Source: Calliphora vicina (lineage: Eukaryota; Arthropoda; Insecta; Diptera; Calliphoridae). Taken from it: 64,000 nt of DNA. The notes beneath the pieces are model-generated. The model ran no database searches. It was not told the DNA's origin and saw only the letters and a list, made by a program, of their open reading frames with translations. Shown piece after piece: positions 58,301 to 64,000 of the stretch. Position 1 is the stretch's first letter. Each line of letters begins with the position of its first letter. The stretch spans positions 121,036,431-121,100,430 of the forward strand of contig NC_088781.1 of assembly GCF_958450345.1 (NCBI RefSeq). Reading direction: 5' to 3'. Position numbers and translations under genes: made by a program.

Positions 58301-60758
58301 TCGGTATTTATAGAGCCCGTTGTAACAAATGAGTGGCTTCTTTTGCCGCAACTGCATATTGCTTGCCATACCAAGAACTTTCTGGGAAATTTTGTCTGCT
58401 TTTGGGTCCTAAACTTTTCTTCAACATTCCCTCGAGCATCAGCAACATAAAATTTTTGACCTGGAAGTTGCGAAAAATCTGCCAGAACATACGTTTCGTC
58501 ATCCATTATGCAGCAAGAATATTTTTTTATAAAACTTGACTTCAATTTCCGTGCTCTGTTTTTGGCCTCTAAATTTTTAGTAGCGTTCCTGTCAGGAACT
58601 TTTTGAGCCTTGTATGTTTTTAAACCTGCATTAGCTTTAACTTTTCGTACCAAATAGTCCGAGCACTGAGCTAACCGGGCTGCTTTCCTACCGGATGTGT
58701 TGGGAGCTCTTTTGAAAATGCGTTCTATTTTTTTGGCTTTAGAAACATCATGTGGACCATTCCTTCTACCTGAACCAGGTTTTCTATCAACTGACAAGTT
58801 CTCCCGGTACTGTTTAATAACATTGGAAACAGTTTGACGGCAGACCTTTGTATGCTTGGCCAACTTTTTGTAAGACCAAGTTGGGTTTTGTTGAAAATAT
58901 TTAATAATTTCAGTACGCACTTTTTTCTGGTCACTCATTTTAATCAGATTAACAAAAAAATTAATATAATTGACATTACACATAATAACTGACATGTTTT
59001 TCAAAGGTAACTTGATCAAAAAAAAATTCAAATAATACTTGGGTTAAAAAATGTAATGAAAAACGTGTGTTAAGAATTTTTCGATCTCACTCCTTATTAT
59101 ACGTTTTTACTTGAGTTTTTCTATTCAAATTAAACACATACAATGGCAAAAGATCACTGTTTTCTTAAAATATTATTAAATTTACACAAACTACATTATA
59201 TTTCACAACACCAACATGGAAAAATATGACAGCAGAATTAATAGAAATAGAAATAACAGTCAATAAATTAATTCTATGAGTCGTATATAAGATTAATTTT
59301 TATCGATTGACGTAATTACAGTTCGGACTACCGAAATATCCAAGATAGGTAGTAATTAAATTAATTTGAATAATTAACATTGGTGTGAGAAATAGATTTA
59401 CACTATAGTTTTTAAATTGAGGTAACAAAACCTAGAAATAATATTTTTTACACAAAATTCACTTGATTTAGATTTGGAAAATAATGGAGATTATGACAGA
59501 TTAGTGATACGATATTTCCGAATGGCACAGCTTTATGTCTCAGACAGTTGTCACTACAAGAAAGTTTAAGTGATCCTGGGAATATTTTTCACTTTTATTA
59601 ACTCATCATTTATAATTGAAGTCGTACAAATATTATTTTTCACAATAACTCCACTAGACCCAGTTTTTTCAAAATCTCCCACACTTTTTTTCTTCAATTT
59701 ATTGCTTATTTTTTTGACATATTTTCACAATATTATTTTAACATTTATTTCACATTGATTTTGTTTGAGCTTGACAAAACTGATTTTTAAGCGATCATCT
59801 TACCAAACCTCTCGAAAACACAATTAAAACTTAAATAAATGTAAAATAACAATTGTTAAAAACCCCCAGCCACTTTAAAATAAATTATTCATTAACGAAA
59901 AAATACAATAACAATAACAACATCGAAAAAAAAAACTCAAAATAATATTGAAAAGTCGAACAAAAATCATTCACTAACAAAAAAAAAACTAAATTAAAGA
60001 GAGTAAAGACAAAAAATGGAGGATGTGAAGGGGAAGAGTACGCGAAGATGAAAATGAAGAAGAAAAATATTATAAATATGAAATAAATCTTACCGTAAGC
60101 CATCATCATCAGTATCGTTGTTGTTGTAGTTGCTGTTGTTGTTAATATTTGTTGTGTTGTCGTTATTATTATAATGCCGGAAACTTTCCAAATCGACACG
60201 ATGGTATGAATGTGGCAAATGCGTTGGTGTCAATCTATCGTTTTGTTTAAAATGTATTTGCTGTTGCTGCTGTAGCTGTAGCTGATGATGTTGATTGGGA
60301 GACGACTGACGATGTTGTTGTTGTTGCTCTTGCTGGAGATGACGAAGATCTGTTTCAGTTTTGCCAGCATATGAACGCGATTCATCACTACTACTGCTGT
60401 GATTGCTGCTGCTACAACAATTGTTAGTGTTGTCACCTACGCGTGATTTCATTAAATGTATATTGTTGCTGTTGTTACTGTTGTTGTGGCTGTTTTGTCT
60501 ATATAAGGTAGGTTGCTGCCAAGATGGTCGTGTCGTTGTCGTCGTTGTTGGTGATGGTGTCGATGATGTTGTTGTTGTTGTGTTATTGTTGCCGCTGCTG
60601 CCAACAATTGCATGTAGGCTTATTTTGTTTGTTGTCATACTCTTGTGGGTGTTCATTGACGTTGGATTTGCTGTTGTTGTTGTGGTTGTTGTCATTGCTG
60701 TTGCCTGAGATGCAGTCGTGGAATTATTTGAACTATTCGATAGGCTGGAACTACTTTT
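36485..60758 (-). CDS. Large Ser-rich low-complexity protein, 8 exons, 5' partial
   Basis: Not recognised. Exons A-H (minus strand): 60758-60094, 50186-48460, 48384-48214, 43365-42646, 42293-42177, 42112-41550, 41487-40521 and 37302-36485. All junctions are GT-AG, phases 2,1,1,1,1,0,1 agree, and the total is 5,748 nt (1,915 aa plus stop). The protein is cytosolic-looking, with no signal peptide or membrane segment, and is largely disordered. In order it has an Asn/Thr/Gln/His-rich start, a Ser-rich centre with WRRVSKLRRSFQ and RGILKNK, a more ordered stretch in exon D (NVQELLMHDLKEHQKILDEG), charged LKDRRRRSLQRRNSK, an RS/His-rich block, and proline runs (PPPKPPRKK, PPLPPLPPLP) that could bind SH3 domains. 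RGILKNK resembles PP1-binding GILK motifs, but that is only suggestive. Exon A opens in frame without needing its ATG, so more 5' exons lie to the right. Confidence 0.85.
37611..37677 (-). CDS. Possible small alternative exon between G and I
   Basis: Strong acceptor TTTTCTCTTACAG, weak donor AG|GTTAGA. 67 nt accepts the phase-1 end of exon G and leaves phase 2, exactly what the exon at 31441-31249 needs. It would read DLLLLGLLIMGATQPTNL, then KRF. The phase match could be chance; no other support is visible. Confidence 0.25.
37941..38340 (+). mobile_element. Mos1-like mariner 5' part, decayed
   Basis: Starts ATTGGGTGTATGGCCTCAAA (inverted-repeat end). It then reads degenerate transposase (QLKKFEDQDLEALLHED, then KPGNFVSYDLK) until an INE-1-like scrap at 38341. 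It lies in the intron between exons G and H. Confidence 0.75.
38341..38430 (+). mobile_element. Tiny INE-1-like insertion in mariner
   Basis: GAAGAGAGCTATATTCGGCT, then ATATACCCTTCTCACGAAGG and TGAAGGGTATAAAAATGG. Both the start and end signatures of the family lie within 90 bp, so this is a deletion derivative. Confidence 0.55.
38404..38697 (+). repeat. 147-bp tandem duplication within mariner debris
   Basis: CTTCTCACGAAGGTGAAGGG at 38404 recurs at 38551, with the following CATTACGATAACACGAAGCG through CTCTGTATTTGGTGGGACC. The unit fuses an INE-1-like end with mid-transposase sequence, so it arose after the insertion at 38341. Confidence 0.8.
38780..39500 (-). mobile_element. Mos1-like mariner, inverted, decayed
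   Basis: The minus strand carries, in order, VLILTRNTMIAHAS-like degenerate N-terminus, KKFEYQELEALKELAKSLG, the ELKPIDILR area, HYDNPKRKRSYV, CIWWDQKCS and, at the 5' left, FHHDNARPHVAI and LPHPLYSPD-like sequence broken by frameshifts. It is head-to-head with the copy at 37941, forming a mixed inverted structure. Confidence 0.75.
39600..39890 (+). repeat. Dispersed repeat shared with 19935-20165
   Basis: TTTTCTCAATTTTCAAATTT, CGATATTGTGAAAACACG, TTCAAATACGTATAAATCG in the same order as in the other copy. Not classified. Confidence 0.45.
40521..41487 (-). CDS. Ser-rich gene exon G
   Basis: 967 nt, acceptor TTAACACAG, donor GTGAGT. It begins EISDEAALKDRRRRSLQRR and IAERINDTC, then becomes an RS- and His-rich block (RARSRSLSS, HQHQHHGDSKR) ending SSRSTK. 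Ends in phase 1, continuing into exon H as GHSSRSTSHHHH. Confidence 0.9.
41550..42112 (-). CDS. Ser-rich gene exon F
   Basis: 563 nt, acceptor TTACTTAG, donor GTATGT. It contains KEARGARQLREHELSYFG and the charged ELDEDEEHLYENIAND, and ends NKTADQTLR. LYENI is a plausible tyrosine phosphorylation or SH2-type motif. Confidence 0.9.
42177..42293 (-). CDS. Ser-rich gene exon E
   Basis: 117 nt, acceptor TTTTAACAG, donor GTAAGT. It reads DLPKSNVMSIKLHS to PKAKPRTVTN. Phase 1 at both ends, so it could be skipped without a frameshift. Confidence 0.82.
42646..43365 (-). CDS. Ser-rich gene exon D
   Basis: 720 nt, acceptor CGCTAACAG, donor GTAATT. It includes a probably helical segment (LLMHDLKEHQKILDEGLKST), repeated Ser patches with likely kinase sites, an acidic DEDSADEE run and WSRLKARKTIWKID. 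Confidence 0.9.
44199..44408. mobile_element. MITE-like, 210 bp, CCATGTTCTG ends
   Basis: Inverted ends CCATGTTCTGGAAAACGC and the reverse complement of CCTTTCAGAACATGG. A second internal CCATGTTCTGAAAACC at 44258 repeats the left end. It lies in the intron between exons C and D. No clear target duplication. Confidence 0.6.
44480..44740 (+). mobile_element. LINE remnant, end of RNase H domain
   Basis: Reads LHGFLDTVSL-like in a broken frame; with one shift it gives WVPGHGVIAVN, the WVPGH motif of LINE RNase H. Short and dead. Confidence 0.55.
45870..46350 (-). mobile_element. Mariner remnant of a second subfamily, deleted
   Basis: The minus strand at 46161-45874 is an uninterrupted 95-codon C-terminal transposase end: ELLPHPPYAPDLAPSDYFF with the final DD34D aspartate and GGKRFDSNDEII. 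Immediately upstream (46330-46162) lies N-terminal sequence (GHTSSEYAERSGR, ADRKLKVR), so the middle was deleted. Not Mos1-like; closest to the copy at 360-850. Confidence 0.85.
46745..47628 (+). mobile_element. Mos1-like mariner, 5'-truncated, 3' end present
   Basis: From GDFDTKDKYRPDQPN-like text through ELKALERRFCIS, HYDNPKQEIV, YYELLKSDQTI, and HPSYRPDLATS-like sequence to LPERLAKVIANGKYFE, with stops and shifts. It ends with the inverted repeat AAGTCGTACACCCAATAA at about 47610-47628. Lies in the intron between exons C and D. Confidence 0.85.
47640..48210. other. AT-rich intron DNA, nothing recognised
   Basis: No frame or repeat of note before the donor of exon C at 48213. Confidence 0.4.
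48214..48384 (-). CDS. Ser-rich gene exon C
   Basis: 171 nt, acceptor ATTCCAG, donor GTAAGT. It reads VYKSESPPLLNSLTQKS, then AERIQELGSAAS and PNNWEETG, in frame with both neighbours. Confidence 0.87.
48460..50186 (-). CDS. Ser-rich gene exon B
   Basis: Acceptor TTTCTACAG, donor GTAGAT (weak). 575 full codons, beginning LSSRHLRRQQIPNESS, with TDDLSTEWDIQG, WRRVSKLRRSFQ, a MDASTDSGLGRSGEL stretch and RGILKNK near the end. The longest and least repetitive exon, best suited for a homology search. Confidence 0.9.
50200..52330. other. Intron A-B, mostly unrecognised
   Basis: Less AT-rich than surroundings in places and may be old retroelement, but no domain could be read. Short frames at 50710-50937 and 51862-52044 have no support. 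Confidence 0.35.
52335..52844. mobile_element. MITE, 510 bp, TGGTGTTTTCTTTTCT ends
   Basis: Inverted ends TGGTGTTTTCTTTTCT, extending with AAAAAATG, flanked by TTA on both sides (52332-52334, 52845-52847). A 3-bp TTA duplication fits PIF/Harbinger-type targets. No transposase. Confidence 0.7.
52975..53210. repeat. TAATTGTAATTG palindromic array, left
   Basis: Alternating CAATTACAATTAC and GTAATTGTAATTG blocks joined by ATGT or AAGT, each block a palindrome. Subterminal part of the hAT element. Confidence 0.85.
53723..54640 (+). mobile_element. INE-1/TATACCC-family element nested in hAT
   Basis: AGTAAGAGTACTATATTCGG with hairpin TTCGGCCGTGCCGAG, then AAATACCCTCCACCG, and repeated GGGGCTATGACC/GGGAGGTATAGCC phrases. 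It mixes features of the two hairpin-ended families in the window. Confidence 0.55.
54850..55085. repeat. TAATTGTAATTG palindromic array, right
   Basis: Same motif family as the left array at the other end of the hAT element, mirrored. Confidence 0.85.
55130..57190 (+). mobile_element. Non-LTR retrotransposon (RT domain), split and dead
   Basis: Reverse-transcriptase motifs are readable across frameshifts: CFIDFEKTFDKLNHD at about 55485-55525, GVRQKCVLSPIPFN near 55630, the catalytic YADD at 55724-55735, then LLCGCETWNATT and VNRCLRKIL at about 56020-56110. A MITE (56113-56883) interrupts. The C-terminal part resumes at 56886 (WRWIGHTH, NPQGNRRRGRPAHIWRR, LAQNREMFKHFI). The order and motifs match RTE/BovB- or LOA-like LINEs, not R1/jockey. 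Stops show it is inactive. Confidence 0.85.
56113..56883. mobile_element. TA-flanked MITE inside the LINE, 771 bp
   Basis: Begins CACTGAGGGAAAAACGAC and ends TTTTTTCGCTGGGTG, with TA on both sides, splitting the LINE without loss. Both ends hold recurring GGTGTCAAATTGACACC and TTGTCAAATCGACAACG palindromes. The centre is unrelated A/T-rich DNA. Ends resemble the CACAGAAAAA MITEs at 6.7 and 15.6 kb. Frames seen across it are palindrome artefacts. Confidence 0.82.
57200..57796. other. Intron DNA, nothing recognised
   Basis: Immediately right of the LINE; no frame or repeat could be assigned. Confidence 0.35.
57797..59094 (-). mobile_element. Structurally intact DD37E Tc1/mariner transposon, 1.3 kb
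   Basis: Inverted ends start AGGAGTGAGATCGAAAAATT and are identical over 27 bp (30 bp with one mismatch). TA is duplicated at 57795-57796 and 59095-59096. The single internal frame is complete on the minus strand. Length, TA target and layout are those of an autonomous Tc1/mariner element. It lies in the intron between exons A and B, on the same strand as the host gene. Confidence 0.93.
57931..58938 (-). CDS. DD37E transposase, intact
   Basis: DDE/RNase H-fold transposase that cuts and pastes its own 1.3-kb element at TA sites. The start chosen is the ATG of MSDQKKVRTEI (58938), because the longer open frame upstream has no suitable ATG; this gives 335 aa. The N-terminal region has two helix-turn-helix motifs (KKLAKHTKVCRQTVSNVIKQ near residues 25-44, and SGRKAARLAQC-SDYLVRK near 80-100) with a GRR hook between (SGRRNGPHD). 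The catalytic residues are MDDETY (about 145), D of FWPDLASCHYG and E of RPVERYW. Between the last two are exactly 37 residues, so the signature is DD37E rather than Tc1 DD34E or mariner DD34D; families with this spacing are known from mosquitoes. No stop or frameshift. Confidence 0.93.
   Translation of the reverse strand: MSDQKKVRTEIIKYFQQNPTWSYKKLAKHTKVCRQTVSNVIKQYRENLSVDRKPGSGRRNGPHDVSKAKKIERIFKRAPNTSGRKAARLAQCSDYLVRKVKANAGLKTYKAQKVPDRNATKNLEAKNRARKLKSSFIKKYSCCIMDDETYVLADFSQLPGQKFYVADARGNVEEKFRTQKQTKFPRKFLVWQAICSCGKRSHSFVTTGSINTEIYIKECLQKRLLPFIRLHNVSTYFWPDLASCHYGKQALEWYKNNNVVFVPREANPPNCPELRPVERYWALVKRELKSTKKVSKSVVDFKRRWTTCSSKVTESTIKTLMEGFPKKVQNFITSD
59100..60090. other. Intron DNA between transposon and exon A
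   Basis: AT-rich, no recognised feature. Short frames at 59570-59758 and 59885-60199 are unsupported. Confidence 0.4.
60094..60758 (-). CDS. Ser-rich gene exon A (first seen)
   Basis: Acceptor TCATTACAG, donor CG|GTAAGA, leaving two codon bases. Encodes about 221 residues of Ser/Thr/Asn/Gln/His homopolymer-like sequence from trinucleotide CAA/ACA/CAG repeats. An ATG occurs at residue 22 (60695), but the frame is open upstream to the acceptor. Repeat-driven length variation is expected here. Confidence 0.8.
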
Positions 60759-60949
60759 CTGTAATGAGATACAAAAGACAACAACAATGTCATATACATA
60801 TATAGTTTTAGTTTAAAGACTTTAAATAACTGTTTATTACTTTAAATCTGTTTGTGGTGCATGATCATTTTATATTTTTTTTGGAAACTTTTAAAATCTT
60901 ATGATTGATTGTAGTACAGTGAGTGGAGAAATTGTTCGTACTAGTTTAT

Positions 60950-61075
60950 TACACAGAGCAAAAGCGCAAAAAACACATGGTCATGAGAGTATATGTTCGA
61001 CTCTACTACTAAAACATAGTAAAACCCTATACTCAGTTTGGCGATTTTGGTGATCAATTGGTTTTTATGGACTGA
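60950..61075 (+). repeat. Repeat shared with 34565-34700
   Basis: CTACTACTAAAACATAGTAA and TGGCGATTTTGGTGATCAAT closely match the other copy. The next bases are the end of the decayed DD37E copy, which probably inserted into it. Confidence 0.55.
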
Positions 61076-61560
61076 GATCGAAAAATTCTTAACACACGTT
61101 TTTCATTAAAACATTTAATCCAAAAATTATTTGATTTTTTTTTTTGATCAAGTTACCTTTGTAAAGCATGTCAGTTATTATGTTTAATGTCAATTAATCT
61201 TAATCTGATTAAAATGAGTGATTAAAATGAGTGACGAGAAAAAAGTGCGTACTAAAATTTTTAAATATTTTCAGCAAAATCCAATTTGGTCCTAAAAAAA
61301 GTTGGCCAAACAATCAAAGGTCTGCCGTCAAATTGATTCAAATGTCATTAAACAGTATCGGGAGATCTTGTCCGTTTATAGAAAACCTGGTTTAGGTAGA
61401 AGGAGTGGTCCGCATGATGTTTCTAAAGCCCATAAATAGAAAGCATTTTAAAAAGAGCTCTCAACACATCCGCTAATGCTCAAGAAATGTTTAGGACCCA
61501 AAAGCAGAAAATTTTCCCAAAAAGTTCTTATTATGGCAAGCAAGGGTAAAAATGCAATTT
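61074..61560 (+). pseudogene. Decayed, internally deleted DD37E transposon
   Basis: Starts with the same inverted end (GAGATCGAAAAATTCTTAAC) and carries the leader, then the transposase start MSDEKKVRTKIFKYFQQNP. A stop replaces a Tyr codon (WS-stop-KKLAK), and reading continues KVCRQ and KPGLGRRSGPHDVSK. After a deletion of most of the catalytic domain it resumes at RTQKQKIFPKSS. The right end is missing. Protein similarity to the intact copy 2 kb away is high. Confidence 0.88.
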
Positions 61561-61593
61561 TTCAGTTTTTGTAAAAATTTTGCCATTAAAAAA

Positions 61594-62317
61594 CAAGTAA
61601 GTATGGTCGGTCAAGCCCGACCATATAATACCCTACACCAAGTAAATGAGTAAAAATATTTTTCTTTTAAAATATCAATAATTTATATTCATGAGTGATT
61701 TTCGGAAGTGGGCCTTATATGGGAGCTATGACCAATTATGGACCGATCACCTTGATATTAGGTCGAGTGATTTATGTCTATATTATGTCTATATAACTAT
61801 GTTGAATTTTGTGTGTATACCAAAATTTTTAAGCGATTTATGCACGTTAAAGTGATTTTCGGAAGCGGGTCTATATGGGAGCTATGACTAATTATGGACC
61901 GATCGTAACAACATTTGGTGACATGAGTTTTGTATATATAAAACTTATTTGGAGCGAAATTTGTGTAGATACATAGATAAATTAAACATTTATGACCGAT
62001 AAAGTCCAATTTCGAGGGGACTTTGTATGGGGGCTAGGTGAAATAATGGACCGATTTCAGCCAGTTTCAATAGGCTTGGTCCTTGGGCCGAAAAAGTAAT
62101 ATGTACCAAAATTTATCGAAATATCTTCAAAATTGCGACCTGTACTCTGCGCACAAGGTTTACATGGACAGCCAGCCAACCAGACGGACGGACGTTTAAT
62201 CGTGATTCTAAGTCGATCGGTATACTTTAAGGTGGGTGTTAGACCAATATTTTTGGGCGTTACAAACATCTGCACAAACGCATAATACCCTCCCCACTAT
62301 GGTGGTGTAGGGTATAA
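61594..62317 (+). mobile_element. TATACCC/hairpin-ended repeat, full-looking copy
   Basis: Left end CAAGTAAGTATGGTCGG, loop TCAAG, CCGACCATATAATACCC, then CTACACC. Three internal copies of GGGAGCTATGACCAATTATG-like phrases. Right end CATAATACCCTCCCCACTAT followed by GGTGGTGTAGGGTATAA. The inverted shorter copy is at 3408-3835. Non-coding. TATACCC and AAGTAAG-hairpin organisation recall Drosophila INE-1/Helentrons. Confidence 0.75.
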
Positions 62318-62319
62318 TT

Positions 62320-63350
62320 ATGTTTGCAATTTAATTTGAAAGAATAGAAATGTGTACGTAATTGTCGTTCTAATGACATATAAAAGACAAAAATTAGTTA
62401 AAAAAATTATTTAAAATTCCACAGGCCATTTCTTTTTCAGGCCACTAGAACAAGAAATGAAGGAACAAAATTAACATATTATGAGAAATATTAAAACTAA
62501 AGCTCACATTTACTTAAAATATATCCATATTTACTTGTATATGAGTTTTGTTACCAAAAAATCTAATTTTTTTAACGGCAGTTTCAAAATTCCATTTTCA
62601 GATTTTTAAAAATTTTGTTAAACAAATTTCAGAAATTTTTGATCATCACATTGTGATTTATTGAGAACATAATGGGGAATAAAACGATGTAAAAATTATG
62701 AAAATATCTCTTATAGATTTTTTTTTAATTTTTCAAGAAAAATAAATTATTTGGCCATATTTTAGCGAATAAGCTCAATTTCCTTACTGTTATGAATTTT
62801 AAGTAAAACCTATGCAGAGTATTATAGACCAGATAATTCTAAATATACTCTGAAAGTTTTACTAAAATTGGAAAAAATTAAACCTTTAATCGTGAAGGTC
62901 AAAAGTCAATTTTATCAATATTTGGAATATCTAATGGAAGGATAGCGAAATCTTATATATTTTTGAGACGATTTTGATGAAACTTAAGAAAAATATAACA
63001 TAAAGTCTAGTATTTATAACAACAGCACAAAAATTTAAATTAACCCTTAATGGCACTTGGGGTTAAAATGTCGCCAAACTTTTAAAATCACGACAAATAC
63101 GAAATTCACTAGGAAAAATCAAACTTTTCTTTATTAAGGGCTACCTTAGTTTTTTAATTGGGCATATCTGTGATCTATATCCCTTGGTTTGCTATATTAA
63201 TTACAGTATTATGTGCCCCATTGTGTATTTACAATGCTAATATGGAAAAAGTTTACTCATTGCTAAATCCTCACACGAATAAAAATCAACCAGAATATCT
63301 ATGGCAGAATGATACAAGTTTGAGCATAATTTTATATTACAAATTATCTA
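62320..63350. other. AT-rich DNA, nothing recognised
   Basis: The 68-aa frame at 63158-63364 opens with TTG and has no splice context; not accepted as an exon. Confidence 0.35.
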
Positions 63351-63354
63351 AGAT

Positions 63355-63895
63355 CGCTAAATAATCATATATTGAGCTTCGTAAAAGATCGCGAAATATT
63401 CGACTATTGAACCTCATTTTAGATCTCGAAGTGGTCCACGATCAAGCACCATCTAAGATCACAAAATGATCTAGATTGAACTTAGTCATTCATCTCTACA
63501 TGATACACTATTGAGCTTTATCTTATATCACTAAATTATCCAGATTGAGCTTCATATTATATCACATAATGATCCAGCTTAAACTTAGTCTTTGATCACT
63601 AAATGATCCACTATTGAGCTTTATCCCAGATCTCGTAATGGTCCACGATCGAACTTAATCTTAGATCACTAAATATTCAGTCTTTTATATCTAAATGATC
63701 CACTATTGAGCTTCATCTTATATCACTAAATGATCCAGATTGAGCTTCATCTTAGATCGCATAATGATCCAGATAAAACTTAGCCTTTGATCACCATGAT
63801 TGAGTTTCATCCTATATTACTAAATCATGCACTATTGAGTTAAGTCTTTGATAACTAAATGATCCACGATTGAGCTTCATCCTAGATCACTAACT
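63355..63895. repeat. GATC-rich ~35-bp tandem array
   Basis: About 15 imperfect copies of ATGATCCACTATTGAGCTTC with ATCTTAGATCACTAA. Two half-types alternate, CACTATTGAG and CAGATTGAG. Every unit has two GATC-containing dyads. No coding frame crosses it. Confidence 0.88.
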
Positions 63896-64000
63896 GATTC
63901 AAGAAACAAACCCAGAACCATATTGTTACACTGCTCCATAAGCTTTTCATAATCTGAATTATCATCTGATTTGTTTGTTTGAAAATCATCTGACTTATTT

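Noticed and set aside
58939..59031. 31 extra N-terminal residues of the DD37E transposase
   Set aside because: The extended frame opens with TTG and runs through the leader next to the TIR; the family-like start is MSDQKK.
60403..60805. Leu/Val-rich frames on the plus strand
   Set aside because: Antisense shadows of the trinucleotide repeats in exon A.
1..64000. tRNA, rRNA or snRNA genes
   Set aside because: No cloverleaf box A/B pair or conserved rRNA stretch was noticed by eye; a dedicated scan could still find one.

Overview
The window looks like nuclear DNA of a higher (calyptrate, blowfly/house-fly-like) dipteran. It is very AT-rich, and its genes have short GT-AG spliced exons and long introns. 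It is packed with mariner, hAT, INE-1/Helentron-like and non-LTR elements. The tetraspanin reads like a Drosophila CD63-type protein. No bacterial, organellar or viral gene was recognised. The species is inferred, not proven.

Two genes are supported, both on the minus strand. (1) A complete tetraspanin (Tsp29Fa-like) at 9312-14534, with four coding exons giving 247 aa. Its 4.3-kb first intron holds a ~2-kb, 11-bp-unit satellite and a hAT element with an 8-bp target-site duplication. (2) A very large serine-rich, low-complexity gene from >60758 down to 36485. Eight exons keep one reading frame across every splice phase and encode about 1,915 aa; its 5' end is not in the window. Possible alternative 3' exons lie at 37611-37677 and 31249-31441. 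I do not recognise the protein. Its introns hold most of the mobile elements.

Layout: 0-9 kb is a nest of repeats (mariner and LINE remnants, and an INE-1-like element carrying a 9-bp-TSD Mutator-like insertion and a TA-flanked MITE). 9-14.5 kb is the tetraspanin gene. 15-31 kb is a gene-poor repeat field with a 38-bp-TIR element, a ~0.8-kb perfect-style foldback made of ~20-bp repeats, mariner/LINE remnants and a ~140-bp satellite. 31-60.8 kb is the serine-rich gene, with MITEs, mariner wrecks, a 2.1-kb hAT element, a LINE split by a MITE, and a structurally intact DD37E Tc1/mariner transposon. 61-64 kb has a decayed relative of that transposon, a hairpin-ended TATACCC repeat and a GATC-rich ~35-bp tandem array.

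The best candidates for something new are the long foldback at 21.2-22.0 kb (a possible hairpin-RNA source if transcribed), the intact DD37E transposon with its deletion derivative 2 kb away, the intronic 11-bp satellite abutting an INE-1-like end, and the shared hairpin-plus-TATACCC architecture of two dispersed repeat families. All calls come from reading the sequence; no database search was possible.
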